From FEN-1139 sp964396375 (GTDB lineage Bacteria; Myxococcota_A; Polyangia; Polyangiales; Polyangiaceae): 64,000 bases of DNA. The position numbers and the translations under genes are program-made. Under the pieces are notes generated by a model. That model was not told the origin of the DNA and ran no database searches. It was given only the letters and a program-made list of their open reading frames with translations. This document shows positions 61,503 through 64,000 of this stretch, one piece after another. The stretch is from assembly GCA_964396375.1 (NCBI GenBank), contig CAYNEY010000001.1, positions 62,001 through 126,000 on the forward strand, written 5' to 3'. Positions within the stretch are counted from its first letter, which is position 1. Every line of letters begins with the position of its first letter.

Positions 61503-63068
61503 TCAGGTGCCTCGGCCGGGATGGCCCTTGCGTGGGCGTGGGAGGTTGTACTCTTCGAGGCGGTTGATCAGCGTGCGTCGCGAGATGCCGAGCCTGTGCG
61601 CCGCGCGCGTCTGGTTTCCTCCGCATTCGCTGAGCGCGGCCTGGATTCGGCGGTGCTCCTCGGGGAGAGTGAGCGGCGTGGAGTCTTCGGGAAGGGGAAG
61701 CTCGGTGGCGGGGGGCTCTCCGGTGGGGATCCAGCTGGCGGGGAGGCGGGGGATCGGTGTGGTGAAGTGCAGACCCACACCAGAAGGGCGCAGCTTCGAC
61801 CGTGACGGAGCGCTCTGCGGCACCGGGGAAGGCGAGTAGGAAGGCCGTGTGTCAGTGGCCTCGCCCTCGGCGTGCTCGTCGGTGGGCAATGGCTCGGCCG
61901 GCAGATGCTCTGGCAGCAGCGGTCCGCCCTCGCAGAGAAATGAGGCCCGGTCCATGGCATTTTTGAGTTCGCGAACGTTGCCCCACCAGCTGTACTCGAG
62001 CATGGCCTTCTGCGCCTCGGGGCTGATTTGAGGGGCAGGGCGCTTCAAGCGGTGGCAAGCTTCGTCCAGGAAATGCCGGGCCAGCGGCACGATCTCGTCG
62101 GATCGGTCGCGGAGCGGAGGGATGGAAAAGCTGGTGCCAGCCAGTCGGAAGTAGAGATCGCTGCGGAAACGCCCCGCCGCCACCTCGCGCCGCAGATCCC
62201 GATTGCTGGCGGAGATGAAGCGCAGATCGACCGGCCTCGGTCGGTTCGAACCGACCCGCCGTACCACGCCCTCCTCGAGCACCCGAAGCAGCTTGGCTTG
62301 CAGGGGGAGCGGGAGTTCGCCGATCTCGTCGAGGAACACCGTTCCGCCGTCCGTTGACTCGAGAAGGCCGGGATTTTTGCCGATCGCGCCCGTGAAAGCG
62401 CCTTTCTCATGACCGAAGAGCTCACTCTCCAGCAGTGATTCCGAGATCGCCGCGCAGTTGAGGCGGAGGAGGAATTTCGCGTGACGCGGGCTGCGGCGGT
62501 GGATGAACTCAGCGAAGACCTCCTTTCCCACCCCTGTCTCACCGAGGATCAGCACCGCGATGTCCGTGCCAGCGGCCAGCGCGGCCTGCTCGTAGAGATG
62601 GCGAAGACCTGGGTTGACCAGAATCGCCGGCCACCAGAGATCGGAGGTGCCAGCCCCATCGACCGGTGGCCGCAGGGTGATCTGTGCGGCGACCGGTACC
62701 CGCTCCCTCAACATGACAATCGTGCTTCCGACGCGCACGGAGTCGCCCACCTGCACCACCACCGGCTCCCGTGGGTGAAGGGGCTGTCCGAGCCCACTCG
62801 GATGCTTGTGGTTCGGCCGACTCGGGGCGACCAGAAATGTCCCGTTGGTGCTCCCGAGATCTTCGACCGTGACCACCTCGCCGAAGCAAAATCGCAGGTG
62901 CTGACGAGATACGGCTACGTCCTCGAGCTGGATGTCGCACTGCGAACTGCGCCCCATCGAGAGCTTCTTCCCGACCGCGAGCGGGAAGATCTGTACCGAC
63001 TGCCCGAGATAGACGGTGAGCTCGAACTCTCGCTGCTTGTCTGCGGGTGTGGAAGGTGATCGAGGCAA
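61503..63068 (-). CDS. FHA-domain sigma-54-dependent transcriptional activator
   Basis: About 521 residues from a TTG at 63068 (GGAG ten bases upstream); an earlier TTG at 63161 is possible. FHA domain: GKKLSMGRSSQCDIQLEDVA, SRQHLRFCF, DLGSTNGTFLV. AAA+ domain: Walker A ILGETGVGKEVFAEF, the sigma-54 contact loop FGHEKGAFTGA, Walker B GGTVFLDEIGELP, and RSDLYFRLA. A Fis-type HTH ends the protein (CGGNQTRAAHRLGISRRTL then INRLEEYNLPRP). FHA binds phospho-threonine, so it is probably controlled by a Ser/Thr kinase, a common myxobacterial design. Targets unknown. Confidence 0.93.
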   Translation of the reverse strand: MPRSPSTPADKQREFELTVYLGQSVQIFPLAVGKKLSMGRSSQCDIQLEDVAVSRQHLRFCFGEVVTVEDLGSTNGTFLVAPSRPNHKHPSGLGQPLHPREPVVVQVGDSVRVGSTIVMLRERVPVAAQITLRPPVDGAGTSDLWWPAILVNPGLRHLYEQAALAAGTDIAVLILGETGVGKEVFAEFIHRRSPRHAKFLLRLNCAAISESLLESELFGHEKGAFTGAIGKNPGLLESTDGGTVFLDEIGELPLPLQAKLLRVLEEGVVRRVGSNRPRPVDLRFISASNRDLRREVAAGRFRSDLYFRLAGTSFSIPPLRDRSDEIVPLARHFLDEACHRLKRPAPQISPEAQKAMLEYSWWGNVRELKNAMDRASFLCEGGPLLPEHLPAEPLPTDEHAEGEATDTRPSYSPSPVPQSAPSRSKLRPSGVGLHFTTPIPRLPASWIPTGEPPATELPLPEDSTPLTLPEEHRRIQAALSECGGNQTRAAHRLGISRRTLINRLEEYNLPRPRKGHPGRGT

Positions 63069-63154
63069 GGGGGAAGCGCTCCAGGAGCACCCGGCACCCA
63101 CCCCCGAAACCCCGCTCGCATGATGGCTGGAACCAGGGGCGGCTTGCCGCGGTG

Positions 63155-63622
63155 CTACCAACAGCAGTTGAAGTGCTCAGTCGCGGTGGATTCACAGGCG
63201 GCCGGCGTGTCGACCACTTGCTCGGTACAGGTGAGGTCGACTTCGGGCACCGCGAGTAGGCACTCGAGGTGGGCCAGCATCAGGGGTTCGCAATCAGGGC
63301 ACATCGCGTTCTCGGCCTCGCGGAGGGCGAGGCAGTCCGACTCGCATGAGGCAACCGGCGAAAGCTCGCAGAAGTCTCCAAGAACGTCGGCGAATGCCTG
63401 GTCCGGAGCGCCTGCTTGCCCCTCGTTGCCCGTACCGGCCTCGGCTCCCCCCGACCCCTCGGCGCCGAGCCCAGCGCTCCCGGCATCACCCTCGCTCGCA
63501 CCGCTTTCTCCCCCCGACCCAGAAGAACTGGTGGAGTCGTCGGAATCACATGCGGGTAGGGCGAGCAGAAGAGTGCAGGGAAGCCACAGTCGAAGGACCC
63601 TCGGGGAAAACCAAGCCGTCAT
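63155..63622 (-). CDS. Small Cys-rich lipoprotein
   Basis: 155 residues, lipobox LALPAC. A Gly/Ser/Ala stalk (about 28-72) precedes an 80-residue disulfide-rich module: FCELSPVASCESDCLALREA, MCPDCEPLMLAHLECLL, TCTEQVVDTPAACES, FNCCW at the very end. Ten or so Cys, paired pattern, no known family. It is 86 bases upstream of the sigma-54 activator start on the same strand. Confidence 0.75.
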   Translation of the reverse strand: MTAWFSPRVLRLWLPCTLLLALPACDSDDSTSSSGSGGESGASEGDAGSAGLGAEGSGGAEAGTGNEGQAGAPDQAFADVLGDFCELSPVASCESDCLALREAENAMCPDCEPLMLAHLECLLAVPEVDLTCTEQVVDTPAACESTATEHFNCCW

Positions 63623-63734
63623 GGGTTCAAAGTACGACTAGGACCACTCCTCTGTAAACAATGATCTCAAAAACCCAGGCGCGGAGAGGGGCGAAGTGGC
63701 TTCGGAGGTCCCGTGCTATGGTGCGTCAGTTGGC

Positions 63735-64000
63735 ATGCGGGCTCCCTTCCGACACCTCGAGCGCATCTCATGGTTGGCCTGGCTCCTAAGTCAGACCGGA
63801 TGTTCGCTGGTCTTTGACGCCGAGCAGCACCAGTGCTCGACCACCGCCGATTGCGTCCAGCTCGGGGAGGAAGCCCCGGAGCTGTCTGGGAGCGTGTGTC
63901 AGAACCACGTTTGCGTGCTGGAGGGTGCGGTCAACCCGGACGGGACGGAGCCTTGTGTCACCCACGCCGATTGCGTAGAGGCCCATCGAGGCAATCCCTA
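63735..64000 (+). CDS. Cys-rich lipoprotein (3' end cut by window)
   Basis: Open from ATG 63735 to the end of the window, 88 codons. Signal with lipobox LLSQTGC (Cys23), then CSTTADCVQLG, VCQNHVCVLEG and PCVTHADCVEAHRGNP, a Cys-rich repeat pattern (CxxxxDC) common at the N-terminus of large Polyangia lipoproteins and binding proteins. Its function cannot be told from this fragment. Confidence 0.7.
   Translation, partial: MRAPFRHLERISWLAWLLSQTGCSLVFDAEQHQCSTTADCVQLGEEAPELSGSVCQNHVCVLEGAVNPDGTEPCVTHADCVEAHRGNP

Overview
The window looks like a chromosome segment from a high-GC member of the Myxococcota, most likely the Polyangia. The evidence is a GltJ/AgmX-like zinc-ribbon/GYF protein, three tandem bactofilins, HDOD and PilZ signalling proteins, an FHA-type sigma-54 activator, and many lipoproteins that follow the pattern signal peptide, lipobox Cys, Gly/Ser-rich stalk, globular domain. 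It is a draft scaffold: three 100-N gaps interrupt coding repeats of 18-24 bp or so, a fourth 100-N gap interrupts a 27-bp coding repeat, and two 10-N gaps lie in other genes. I see no tRNA, rRNA, CRISPR array, insertion sequence or prophage.

Layout. 0-4.3 kb: truncated REC-HDOD regulator, then an ECF sigma factor, its probable anti-sigma partner, a secreted protein and a lipoprotein. 4.4-15 kb: mostly housekeeping (cyclic-nucleotide-binding protein, MBL-fold RNA-processing enzyme, RlmI-like methyltransferase, HU, YbeY, SfsA, Dabb protein, hybrid-cluster protein Hcp, RlmL-like methyltransferase, HDOD-GGDEF protein). 15-24 kb: small membrane protein, enoyl-CoA hydratase coupled to an M1 aminopeptidase with a Lys/Ala-rich repeat tail, RecD2 helicase, and the GltJ-like protein preceded by a nested inverted repeat. 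24-37 kb: membrane zinc-ribbon protein, lipoprotein, unknown protein, ProS, GH5-type glycosidase, a divergent membrane pyrophosphatase with a TTG start, EamA transporter, nucleoside kinase. 37-44 kb: degenerate-caspase/TPR protein, and a four-gene operon for envelope thiol chemistry (VKOR-thioredoxin, OmpA-like, TlpA-like) ending in a second RlmI-like enzyme.

44-53 kb is the accessory core. It holds a CotH-like lipoprotein, a SUMF1-fold lipoprotein whose two sequence halves are in circularly permuted order, and a tandem family of endostatin/DUF1554-like lipoproteins: four with full-length architecture and one truncated. The family members carry Gly-rich stalks built from 18-24 bp in-frame repeats, and two of them share a conserved block of upstream sequence at the same distance from the start. 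53-64 kb: small Cys/Trp-rich protein, PyrE with three bactofilins, PilZ protein, SGNH hydrolase plus a Thr-type alkaline-phosphatase-superfamily lipoprotein, TrmH, further secreted lipoproteins, and the FHA/sigma-54 activator among Cys-rich lipoproteins. The last gene runs off the window.

Together the genes describe an organism that invests in cell-surface lipoproteins and envelope redox and cytoskeletal functions, with ordinary RNA-modification genes in between. The least explained parts are the permuted SUMF1 protein, the stalked endostatin-like family with its shared promoter block, and the structured leader of the GltJ-like gene.
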